Assembly: GCA_016124615.1 (NCBI GenBank)
Contig: WGNF01000014.1
Location: 104,932 to 168,931, forward strand
Direction: 5' to 3'
DNA: 64,000 nt
DNA from: Paracoccaceae bacterium
GTDB lineage: Bacteria; Pseudomonadota; Alphaproteobacteria; Rhodobacterales; Rhodobacteraceae
A program made the position numbers and the translations under genes. Of this stretch, positions 39,039-46,478 are shown one piece after another. Below the pieces are notes generated by a model. That model did no database searches. It worked only from the letters and a program-made list of their open reading frames with translations, and was not told the DNA's origin. Position 1 is the stretch's first letter, and each line of letters begins with the position of its first letter.

Positions 39039-40090
39039 CACTCAGCCGCCGCCTGCACGGCCATGTTGGCGAAGTTCAGCGCAGCCATCGCCGCCGCGGT
39101 GCCCTGGGCGATCGAGTCGTCGATCGTCTCGGGGCCGGTCGCCGAGCCCGCGACGAACACGCCGGGGCGCGAGGTTTCCGCCATGTGCAGGTAGGTCGAG
39201 GGCTTGCCGATATAGCCGTATTTGTTCAGCTTGACGTCGAACACCGACGAGATCGTCATGTTGTCGACGTTCGGGTCCATCCCGATCGCGTGCACGACCA
39301 TGTCGAACGGGATCGAGATCGGGCGCTTGACCAGCGTATCCTCGCCCTTCACCAGCAGCCGCTTGCCGTCCGAGGTGACCTCGGCGATGCGCGCCTTGAC
39401 GTACTTCACCTTGTACTCTTCCTGGCTGCCCCAGTAGTATTCGCCCTCATACAAACCGAACGTTCGGATATCCATGTAGTAGATATAGACGTTGGTCTTG
39501 GGCGACATCTCGCGGATTTCCATCGCGATGTTGGCCGAGACGGTGCAGCAGATTTTCGAGCACCATTCACGGCCGATCTGGCGATCGCGCGAGCCCACGC
39601 AAAGCAGGATCGCCACGCGGTCCGGCACCCGCCCGTCGGACGGGCAGCGGATGCCCTTGCCGGACGAGATCATCTGTTCCACCTGCACCGTCGTCACCAC
39701 GTCGGGATAGGTGCCAAAGCCCCATTCCGGCTTGTTGATGCTGTCGAAATGTGTGAAGCCGGTGGTCAGGATCGCGGTGTCGGCCTCGACCGTGCTGCCG
39801 TCCTTCAGGGTGGCGACGAAGTTGCCGGGCTCGCCGTCGAACTTCTGCACCGAGCTGTTCAGCTTCACGTCGACCAGCGGGTTGGACACGACGCGGTTCA
39901 CCATGCCGCCGATGGCATCGCGCGCCCATTCGTGGCTGGGCACCAGCTTGGCGTAGCCCTGAAGGATCGGGGCGCCGCCAAGGCGGTCTTCCTTCTCGAC
40001 AAGGATGGCTTTGCGGCCGGAGATGGCCAGCGCGTGCGCCGCGGACAGGCCCGCCGGGCCGCCGCCAATGATCAGGACAGGCTTGGTCAC
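39038..40090 (-). CDS. shdrA: sHdr flavoprotein subunit sHdrA
   Basis: A 350-residue FAD protein, much shorter than methanogen HdrA. The FAD site is VLIIGGGPAGLSAAHA at the N-terminus, with a second nucleotide region near SRPGVFVAGSATGPETIDDS. Cysteines in AILLCVGSRD and REWCSKICCTVS supply one [4Fe-4S] cluster. It starts at a GTG overlapping the shdrB1 stop (GTGA). GGAGCGGAGAA lies upstream, and longer in-frame extensions overlap shdrB1. It is the electron hub of the complex. Confidence 0.93.
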   Translation of the reverse strand: MTKPVLIIGGGPAGLSAAHALAISGRKAILVEKEDRLGGAPILQGYAKLVPSHEWARDAIGGMVNRVVSNPLVDVKLNSSVQKFDGEPGNFVATLKDGSTVEADTAILTTGFTHFDSINKPEWGFGTYPDVVTTVQVEQMISSGKGIRCPSDGRVPDRVAILLCVGSRDRQIGREWCSKICCTVSANIAMEIREMSPKTNVYIYYMDIRTFGLYEGEYYWGSQEEYKVKYVKARIAEVTSDGKRLLVKGEDTLVKRPISIPFDMVVHAIGMDPNVDNMTISSVFDVKLNKYGYIGKPSTYLHMAETSRPGVFVAGSATGPETIDDSIAQGTAAAMAALNFANMAVQAAAE

Positions 40091-41460
40091 TTCTCCGCTC
40101 CTGCAAGAATTTTCGGTTTCACATAGCCGGGGCCCGAGGTAATGGCCCGTTTCGGGTCGTAAAGGGTCTCGATCCGGCCCGCCTTGACCTCTTCGAGGTA
40201 GCCCTCGAACTCGGCCTTGGCCTTCTCCCAGTCGATGCCCATTTTCTCCAGCAGCTTCTCGAACGGCGAGGCGTGCCAGTGCAGTTGCGCCAGCTTGTAG
40301 GGATGCGCGCCCATCGTCAGCGCGGCGAACTGGCAATCGGCCATCACCGGCAGTTCATAGACCTTGTCCACCGCGCGACCGATCCACTGGTTCTTGTCGA
40401 GCGTGGTGATGCAGCCGGTGTCATGGCCGATCATCACGTCCGACCGCGCCTCGTCCACCGCGACCTTGATCTTGCGGTCGATCGCGAAGGACCGGGTGAA
40501 TTCGCGTTCACCGATGATGTGGCGGAAGCCGAAGCCGCAGCAGTCGTACCAGGTCGAATAGTCGATCACCTGGGTGCCGAGCGATTGCAGCAGGCCGGTC
40601 GTCACCGCGACGCGGTTGCCGTCCATCACGTCGTCGTCGTAGATCACGTCCTCCGGCACCATCTTGTAGACGTGGCAGGCCGGGTGAACGGTCGTGCGGA
40701 TATTGCTGACGTCGATGGTCTGGCGTTCCGCGATGCGGTGGCGCATGACGTGCAGCCATTCCGAATAGTGCACGATCTCTTCCGGGATCAGCAGCTTGCC
40801 GTCGATCAGGCGGCCGAGCTTGCCAAGGATCGCCTTCACCTCGGCGCGCAGTTCGGCGGAATGCATCAGGAAGTGGCGCATTTCCTTGTAGTTGCCGAAC
40901 GAGGTGCCGCAATGCACCAGCGGATAGTAGGTGCCGACGTCAAGGCCCTGCGACTTCGACGAGACATAGGCCTGATGGAAGTTGCGCAGAAACACCGCAG
41001 CCAGCGAAACGACGTTGCCGATCCCCGAGCCGTGGTAGTTCCAGGCGGTGCAACTGGTCTGGTCGGTTTCGTCCAGATAGTTCAGCTTCATCTCGTTCAT
41101 CAGCCACAGGATCGAGCTGGGGTAACCGGGGATGTTGCCGCACTGGCCGCAGGATTTGTGGTGCCAAAGGTTGTTGGTCGGGATCTTCTTGTCCCAGCCG
41201 TACAGCGTCTTGGCCATGATCGGCTCGTTCTGGTCGCCGACCCGGTGGACGATGATCTCGCCCTCCTTTTCCAGCTGCCACATGATGTCGCGCACGTCTT
41301 CCTTGCGCTCTTTCGTGGTCAGCAGGGCGCGCTTGTCGATCTTTGCCTCGACCCAGTCGGTGGCCCGCCGCGCCTCGGTGGCGCTGAGGTTCGATGGCTG
41401 CCATTCGGCGCCGAAACCGCCGAAAGCTCCGCCTTTGCCGTCGTTCATTCCGTTCGCCAT
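40087..41460 (-). CDS. shdrB1: sHdr subunit sHdrB1
   Basis: A 457-residue CCG-type B subunit, longer than sHdrB2. Its first Cys-rich site is degenerate (HKSCGQCGNIPG, later PLVHCGTSFG). The second is more complete (HPACHVYKM, WYDCCGFGFRH, GHDTGCITTLD). The asymmetry between B1 and B2 is typical of sHdr complexes. GGAGGGAACGCG precedes the ATG at 41460. It lies 40 bases downstream of shdrC1. Confidence 0.9.
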   Translation of the reverse strand: MANGMNDGKGGAFGGFGAEWQPSNLSATEARRATDWVEAKIDKRALLTTKERKEDVRDIMWQLEKEGEIIVHRVGDQNEPIMAKTLYGWDKKIPTNNLWHHKSCGQCGNIPGYPSSILWLMNEMKLNYLDETDQTSCTAWNYHGSGIGNVVSLAAVFLRNFHQAYVSSKSQGLDVGTYYPLVHCGTSFGNYKEMRHFLMHSAELRAEVKAILGKLGRLIDGKLLIPEEIVHYSEWLHVMRHRIAERQTIDVSNIRTTVHPACHVYKMVPEDVIYDDDVMDGNRVAVTTGLLQSLGTQVIDYSTWYDCCGFGFRHIIGEREFTRSFAIDRKIKVAVDEARSDVMIGHDTGCITTLDKNQWIGRAVDKVYELPVMADCQFAALTMGAHPYKLAQLHWHASPFEKLLEKMGIDWEKAKAEFEGYLEEVKAGRIETLYDPKRAITSGPGYVKPKILAGAEK

Positions 41461-41500
41461 CGCGTTCCCTCCTGATGCGCCGTGGACGATAGGTCGCGCC

Positions 41501-42262
41501 CTATTCGTCGTCGTCCTCGTCTGCGTCTTCCTGCTCTTCGAGCCACTCTTCCCACTCTTCGCGTTTCTCATCCATCACGTCGGAGACGACGTCGAAGAGG
41601 TTCTCATCGACCGTCTCAAGCTGGTTGAGAACGCCGGTCGCTTCCCAGATTGTGTAAAGCTCGACCGAGGTCTTGAGGTTCACGACCCAGGCGGTGTCGA
41701 GCGTGTGCATGGTCGGCATCGGGATCGCCTTGCGCAGGATCACCAGCGGCGCGTCGACCTTGACCACGTTCGGCCCCCAGTCGGGGAAGGCTTCTTTGGT
41801 GATCATGTTCGGGGCCAACTGGTTGCCGGTCGAGACCAGCTTCAGCAGCACGCGGCTGAACGGCCGCAGCACGTCCTTGGCGGATTCCATGCCGTGCTTG
41901 ATCGCGACTTCACGCATGATCATCACAAGGCCGCCGGGCGAATTCTCGAACGGGCAGCGGGCGGCGCAGGTGTAGCACTGGGCGCAGGCCCAGATCTTTT
42001 CCTGCATCGCGTCGTAGATGCCTTCGAGGTTCTCGGTCCACAGCAATTGCACGATCTCGCGCGGGCTGTAGTCGTAATAGTGCGCCGAGGGGCAGGTGGC
42101 GGTGCAGATGCCGCAGTTCAGGCAGCCGTGGATTTCATGGTGATAGACGGTATGGTTCCGGATGTCGTCGAAGATTTCTTCGAGCTTTTCATACGGAACC
42201 ACCGGCAATTCCGAGACCGGATCGCTGATCTGCGGATTGGTCGTCTGGACATGTGCGTTCAT
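41501..42262 (-). CDS. shdrC1: sHdr iron-sulfur subunit sHdrC1
   Basis: A 253-residue protein with two [4Fe-4S] motifs, Cys47/50/53/57 (CLNCGICTATC) and Cys93/96/99/103 (CAQCYTCAARC). It ends in a strongly acidic tail (EEWLEEQEDADEDDDE, about residues 235-253), absent from sHdrC2, which may be a docking segment. It is the partner of sHdrB1 and passes electrons to sHdrA. It is the second gene after the promoter, behind dsrE. Confidence 0.92.
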   Translation of the reverse strand: MNAHVQTTNPQISDPVSELPVVPYEKLEEIFDDIRNHTVYHHEIHGCLNCGICTATCPSAHYYDYSPREIVQLLWTENLEGIYDAMQEKIWACAQCYTCAARCPFENSPGGLVMIMREVAIKHGMESAKDVLRPFSRVLLKLVSTGNQLAPNMITKEAFPDWGPNVVKVDAPLVILRKAIPMPTMHTLDTAWVVNLKTSVELYTIWEATGVLNQLETVDENLFDVVSDVMDEKREEWEEWLEEQEDADEDDDE

Positions 42263-42284
42263 CTTCGCCTCCCCGCGTTTCGGT

Positions 42285-42665
42285 TCAGTAGGTCAGCACC
42301 TTCGCGTCGTCGTTTTCCATGATGTCCTCGATCACCTTGGCGCCGCCAACGATGCCCTCGCATTCGGGGATCAGGTCATCGACGGTCATGTCGAACAGGT
42401 CGAGGTTGGGCGAGCAGCAGTAGAACTTGGCACCTGCCTCATGCGCGTCCTTGATGAAGTCGTAGACGGTCTTCGGCGAACCCGGCTTCACGACCAGTGT
42501 TTCGGCGAAGCCCTTCTTCATCAGCTGGCCCGCGGTCGCGGTGCAGATCACGTCGACCTCGTAATCCATCGCGGCGGCGACGGTGGCCTGAAAGAACGGG
42601 GCCCCCAGTTCCTCGCCGTTGCGCGGATCGGTATTGACCATCACGATGATGAGTTTGCTCGCCAC
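42285..42665 (-). CDS. DsrE-family sulfur-relay protein
   Basis: A 126-residue DsrE-like protein, the first gene of the sHdr operon. Cysteines are at 41 (DVICTATAG), 83/84 (KFYCCSPNLDLF) and 102. The 83/84 pair is in the position of the sulfur-binding cysteine of DsrE proteins. It probably collects sulfane sulfur alongside TusA and DsrE3. The start is a GTG with GGGAG about six bases upstream. A 24-codon in-frame extension reaching an ATG runs into the promoter region and is less likely. Confidence 0.87.
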   Translation of the reverse strand: MASKLIIVMVNTDPRNGEELGAPFFQATVAAAMDYEVDVICTATAGQLMKKGFAETLVVKPGSPKTVYDFIKDAHEAGAKFYCCSPNLDLFDMTVDDLIPECEGIVGGAKVIEDIMENDDAKVLTY

Positions 42666-42726
42666 GTCTGTCTCCCTTGGTCTTCGACGGGTGCCGACCA
42701 TCTCGGTCAGTGCATACCCGGTCTCC

Positions 42727-42756
42727 ATTATATGCAAAGATAACGATACATGTCGA
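42727..42756 (-). promoter_or_regulatory. putative sigma-70 promoter of the sHdr operon
   Basis: On the minus strand, TCGACA (42751-42756) is followed after 18 bases by a perfect TATAAT (42727-42732). It lies about 60 bases upstream of the dsrE start. The 120-base gap is clearly A/T-richer than its surroundings. ATTCCATTC just upstream of the -35 (minus strand) is a possible half of a repressor site, but I see no full ATTC-N8-GAAT palindrome. Confidence 0.6.
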
Positions 42757-42786
42757 GAATGGAATGTGCAATTTGCGCGGCGGCGA

Positions 42787-43482
42787 TCACTCTTCCATCA
42801 ATCCGGTGAATCCCGCGACGCCCACCATCAGCGAGGTCAGCGCATTGGCGATCCCGGACTGCGCCTGACCGAGCAGGTGCAGCGAAGCCGCGGTGTCATC
42901 GGGGGTTTCCGCGAACTCCATGATAAGATCTTCCATCATCCCGTGTTTTGCACCGGGGTGCCCGACGAAGCCGAGGCAGTTGCTGCCGATGCCGAAGATC
43001 ATCGGCTCGCCGGATGCTGCGGTTGCAAAGACGTCGGCCCCGGCAGGCAGCGCCGGACGGTCGCGCAGATAGGCGGCCATCGGAAAATGGTCGGGAAGCA
43101 TCCCGCCTAGCAGACCGGGCCGGGTTGCGGTGACCGGGCCGACCTCGAATCGCAACGGCGCCTCGGACGCGCCACCCCCGGCGGCGGTGGCAAGAATCAC
43201 CGCGCCAAGCTCGAACCCGACGACCGGAAGGCCCGCTTCGAGGAACGCGCGGGTCAGCCGCAGCTCGTGCCCGAGGCTGGGCAGCAGGTGGCCGCTGACC
43301 AATCCGTAAGGACCGCCGCCCAGCAGGAACAGCCCGTCAAAGCCGTCGGTGCTGGTGGGCAGCGTGCCACCCGAGGTGAACGGGCGCTTGTAGGTAAAGC
43401 GGATGTTGCGGCCCTCGAAGTGATCTTCGATCAGGCCGAGGTATTCCGCCTCGGTGTGCTGGACGACGCATATCGTTTTCAT
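42787..43482 (-). CDS. degenerate class-I glutamine amidotransferase-like protein
   Basis: A 231-residue protein with the fold signatures of GMP-synthase-type amidotransferases (GLFLLGGGPYGLV, then LPVVGFELGAVILA). The nucleophile motif GxCxGxQ reads GFELGAV, so the catalytic Cys is Glu91. The late HxE reads GHPGAKHG and lacks the Glu. It therefore cannot be a normal glutaminase. GGGGAG lies before the ATG. It is on the same strand just upstream of the sHdr promoter, so it may form part of the locus. Confidence 0.75.
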   Translation of the reverse strand: MKTICVVQHTEAEYLGLIEDHFEGRNIRFTYKRPFTSGGTLPTSTDGFDGLFLLGGGPYGLVSGHLLPSLGHELRLTRAFLEAGLPVVGFELGAVILATAAGGGASEAPLRFEVGPVTATRPGLLGGMLPDHFPMAAYLRDRPALPAGADVFATAASGEPMIFGIGSNCLGFVGHPGAKHGMMEDLIMEFAETPDDTAASLHLLGQAQSGIANALTSLMVGVAGFTGLMEE

Positions 43483-43564
43483 GGCTCACTCCCCTGCGGC
43501 AAGGATTTCGCAGGGGCGGGCCAAAGTCAAACACACATTCCGGAAATGACATTTAATCCGGCGA

Positions 43565-45808
43565 TCAGGTGGCGAAGGTCACCACCTTGTTCAGCGGCAG
43601 GGCGCGGATGCGCTTGCCGGTCAGCGCGAAGACGGCATTCGCCAGCGCGGGCGCGGCAGGCGGCGTTGCCGGTTCGCCAACCCCGGACAGATGCGGGTTG
43701 GTTTGCAGGATGCGCGTCTCGAACAGCGGGATCTGCGGCATCCGCAGGCCATCATAGTCGGAAAAGTTCTGTTGCTCCACGGCGCCCCTGGCAAAGGTGA
43801 TCTCGCCCTGGATCGCCGCCGTCAGCCCGAAAATCGCCCCCGAGGTCATCTGCGCCTCGATGTTGCGGGGGTCCAGCGCGATGCCGACATCCTGCACGAT
43901 CCACATCTTTTCCAGCTTGATGCCGGCGTCGGACTGGCTGATCTCGATGATCTCGGCGGTGGGGGTGCCAAAGGACCAGCAGAACGCCATGCCCCGCGCG
44001 CGGCCCGTCGGGGCGGGGGTGCCCCAGTTCGCCATGTCGGCCGCCGTTTCCACCACCCGCGCGGCCACGGCGCTTTCCTTGCCCATCAGTTTCAGCCGCA
44101 TGGCAACCGGGTCCAGCCCGGCCTCGTGTGCCAGCTCATCCAGAAAGCATTCCTGAAAGAACGCATTGTGTGAATTGCCGACCGACCGCCACGACCCCAC
44201 CGGCACCGCGACATCCGACACGTGACCCGCCACGCGGTAGTTCGGAATGCCGTAGGGCTGGTCATAGAATCCCTCGACCAGAATCTTGTCGGGGCCGGGC
44301 GGCGCCATGCCCAGCAGCCGCTTGCCCTGACTGGCCAGCACCGACGGCGCGGCAACAGCGGCCTTCAGCGCCACCGGCCCGTCGGGGCCGACGACGCCCT
44401 GCATACGGGCGATGGCGCCGGGGCGAAAGAAGTCGTGCGTCATGTCTTCTTCGCGCCGCCAGGTCAGCAGCACGGGGGTGCCGGGCAGCGCCTTGGCCAG
44501 CTTTGCGGCCTGCACGGCATAGTCGAACTCTGCCCGGCGCCCGAACCCACCGCCAAGGAAGGTGGTGTGAACCGTCACCTTGTCGGCCGCTACCCCGACC
44601 GCCGCCGCGCATTTGTCGCGGATCACCGTCGGCGCCTGGTTCGGCGCCCAGACCGTCAGCGCGCCGTCCTTCAGCAGGGCGGCGGCGTTCATCGGCTCCA
44701 TCGTCGCATGCGCGAGGTAGGGCACCCGGTATTCCGATGTCACCACCTTGGCCCCGGCCAGAGCGGTATCGACGTTGCCATCATCGCGCAATGTGCCGTG
44801 CGGCGCGGCGTCGAAGGCCTTGGCAATCTCGGCAAAGATCGCGTCGGTCGTTTCCGGGTAGGGCGCCGGGCCCCAGGTGACTTGCACGGTCTGAAGCGCC
44901 TTGAAGGCGGCCCAGGTGTTGGTGGCCACCACGGCGACCGCATCGCCAAGATCCACGACCGCCTTCACCTCGGGCATCGCCTTGGCGGCGGTCGCGTCGA
45001 CGTGCTGCATCTTGCCGCCAAGCGCCGGATTGGCGCGGACCGAGGCGAACAGCATTCCCGGTAGCCGCGTGTCGATGCCGAAGGCGGCGGTGCCGGTGGC
45101 CTTGGCCACCATATCCAGCCGGGGTAAGGATTTGCCCAGCAGCGTCCAGGCCTTGGGGTCTTTCAGCTTCGGCTCCGACGGCGGCGCGATGCCCACCGCC
45201 TCGGCCGCCAGCTCGCTATAGCTCAGTCGCGTGCCGTCGGGCGCCACCACGGCGCCGCCTTCGGTCTTCAGCGCCATCGGGTTCTGGCGCAGCCGCTTGG
45301 CCGCCGCCTGAACCAGCACGTATCGGGCCGCCGCACCCGCCTGCCGCATCCGCACGAAGGCATCGACGGTCGAGGTTGATCCCCCCGTCGCCTGAATGCC
45401 GAGGAACTTGCCCATCACGTCCATCGCGCCTTCGGCGAGGTGCTTCATCCGGCTGTCGCGATAGTCGATGAAGGGCAGGCTGGCCCCGGCGGCGACGAAG
45501 TTGGTGTAGGCCGACGACGCCGGGCCATGTTCGGCGCGCACCTGATCCCAGGCCAGGTCCATCTCTTCCGCGACCAGGGCGGCCAGCGTGGTCTGGACGC
45601 CCTGTCCCATCTCGGCGCGCGGGGTGATGACGGTCACGCCGTCGGTGCGGACGATGACCCAGGGGTTGAAGATGGTCTCGCCCTTGGCCGGGGTCAGCGG
45701 GTTGGCCGGGTCCTGCTGGTATTTGTAATAGCCGAACGCCACCCCGCCCACGACGGCTGCGGAAACGACAAGGAAGCTGCGGCGGGTGATCGTGCCCAAA
45801 CGGCTCAT
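43565..45808 (-). CDS. molybdenum hydroxylase large subunit (IorB-like)
   Basis: A 747-residue xanthine-oxidase-family subunit of the isoquinoline 1-oxidoreductase beta type. It begins with a twin-arginine signal (TITRRSFLVVSAAVVGG), so the folded enzyme is probably exported. Molybdopterin-domain segments include AEMGQGVQTTLAALVAEEMD, FLGGGFGRRAEFDYAVQAA and SGVGEPATPPAAPALANAV near the end. It hydroxylates an aldehyde or N-heterocycle. It lies four bases after the [2Fe-2S] subunit gene. No FAD subunit is present, as expected for this branch. Confidence 0.9.
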   Translation of the reverse strand: MSRLGTITRRSFLVVSAAVVGGVAFGYYKYQQDPANPLTPAKGETIFNPWVIVRTDGVTVITPRAEMGQGVQTTLAALVAEEMDLAWDQVRAEHGPASSAYTNFVAAGASLPFIDYRDSRMKHLAEGAMDVMGKFLGIQATGGSTSTVDAFVRMRQAGAAARYVLVQAAAKRLRQNPMALKTEGGAVVAPDGTRLSYSELAAEAVGIAPPSEPKLKDPKAWTLLGKSLPRLDMVAKATGTAAFGIDTRLPGMLFASVRANPALGGKMQHVDATAAKAMPEVKAVVDLGDAVAVVATNTWAAFKALQTVQVTWGPAPYPETTDAIFAEIAKAFDAAPHGTLRDDGNVDTALAGAKVVTSEYRVPYLAHATMEPMNAAALLKDGALTVWAPNQAPTVIRDKCAAAVGVAADKVTVHTTFLGGGFGRRAEFDYAVQAAKLAKALPGTPVLLTWRREEDMTHDFFRPGAIARMQGVVGPDGPVALKAAVAAPSVLASQGKRLLGMAPPGPDKILVEGFYDQPYGIPNYRVAGHVSDVAVPVGSWRSVGNSHNAFFQECFLDELAHEAGLDPVAMRLKLMGKESAVAARVVETAADMANWGTPAPTGRARGMAFCWSFGTPTAEIIEISQSDAGIKLEKMWIVQDVGIALDPRNIEAQMTSGAIFGLTAAIQGEITFARGAVEQQNFSDYDGLRMPQIPLFETRILQTNPHLSGVGEPATPPAAPALANAVFALTGKRIRALPLNKVVTFAT

Positions 45809-45811
45809 GGC

Positions 45812-46273
45812 TCAGGCCCCCTGCAGACGCTTGGCGGCGTCGTGGATTGCGGCGCGGATGCGCGGGTAGGTGCCGCAGCGGCAGAGGTTGCCATCCATCG
45901 CGGCGTCGATGTCGCTGTCAGTCGGGGTCTTGGTCGCCGCCAGCAGCGCCACCGCCGACATGATCTGGCCCGACTGGCAATAGCCGCACTGCGCCACCTG
46001 ATTGTCGATCCAGGCCTGCTGGATCACGGCCAGATGCTCCGGCGTGCCGATCCCCTCGATCGTGGTGATCTGGGCCCCGTCAAGATCGCCCAGCGTGATC
46101 GAGCAGGACCGCGTCGGTTGCCCGTTCACATGCACGGTGCAGGCGCCGCACAGCCCGACGCCGCAGCCGTATTTGGTGCCGGTCAGGCCGATCACGTCGC
46201 GCAGCACCCACAACAGCGGTGTGCCGGGATCGGCCGAGACGTCGTGCGGGGTTCCGTTGACGGATAGTCGCAT
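45812..46273 (-). CDS. molybdenum hydroxylase [2Fe-2S] subunit (IorA-like)
   Basis: A 153-residue subunit with a plant-type [2Fe-2S] site ([18 protein letters not shown]) and a second C-terminal [2Fe-2S] domain ([22 protein letters not shown]). It transfers electrons from the molybdenum centre to an acceptor, probably a cytochrome for this branch. It has no export signal and would travel with the Tat-carrying large subunit. GAGGTG precedes the ATG. It is divergent from the aminobenzoyl-CoA operon. Confidence 0.92.
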   Translation of the reverse strand: MRLSVNGTPHDVSADPGTPLLWVLRDVIGLTGTKYGCGVGLCGACTVHVNGQPTRSCSITLGDLDGAQITTIEGIGTPEHLAVIQQAWIDNQVAQCGYCQSGQIMSAVALLAATKTPTDSDIDAAMDGNLCRCGTYPRIRAAIHDAAKRLQGA

Positions 46274-46415
46274 GGGGCACCTCATTCGCGCGCGGGCAGT
46301 GCCATCCATATGTGCGCGACACTGATCCGCGCAACGGGTATCGCAGGATTTTCCGAACTGACGCGGGGTCAGGCCGCGTGCAGCGCGCCGGGTGAGCTTT
46401 TGCGATCGTGATGAT

Positions 46416-46431
46416 ATTTTAAACTTGAAAT
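46416..46431. promoter_or_regulatory. imperfect A/T-rich palindrome in the divergent promoter region
   Basis: ATTTTAAACTTGAAAT matches its own reverse complement at 12 of 16 positions. It sits in the A/T-rich part of the 205-base gap between the molybdenum hydroxylase genes and the aminobenzoyl-CoA operon, about 50 bases before the first ATG of the operon. It is a candidate operator for the MarR protein encoded in that operon. I see nothing else assignable in the gap. Confidence 0.4.
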
Positions 46432-46478
46432 GAATCGTCTTCGATGGCAGGTTGATCTCATCATCAAGGGAGGGGCAG

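Noticed and set aside
42666..42786. SqrR-type ATTC-N8-GAAT operator before the sHdr operon
   Set aside because: Only ATTC half-motifs are present. No matching GAAT arm at the right distance was found on either strand.
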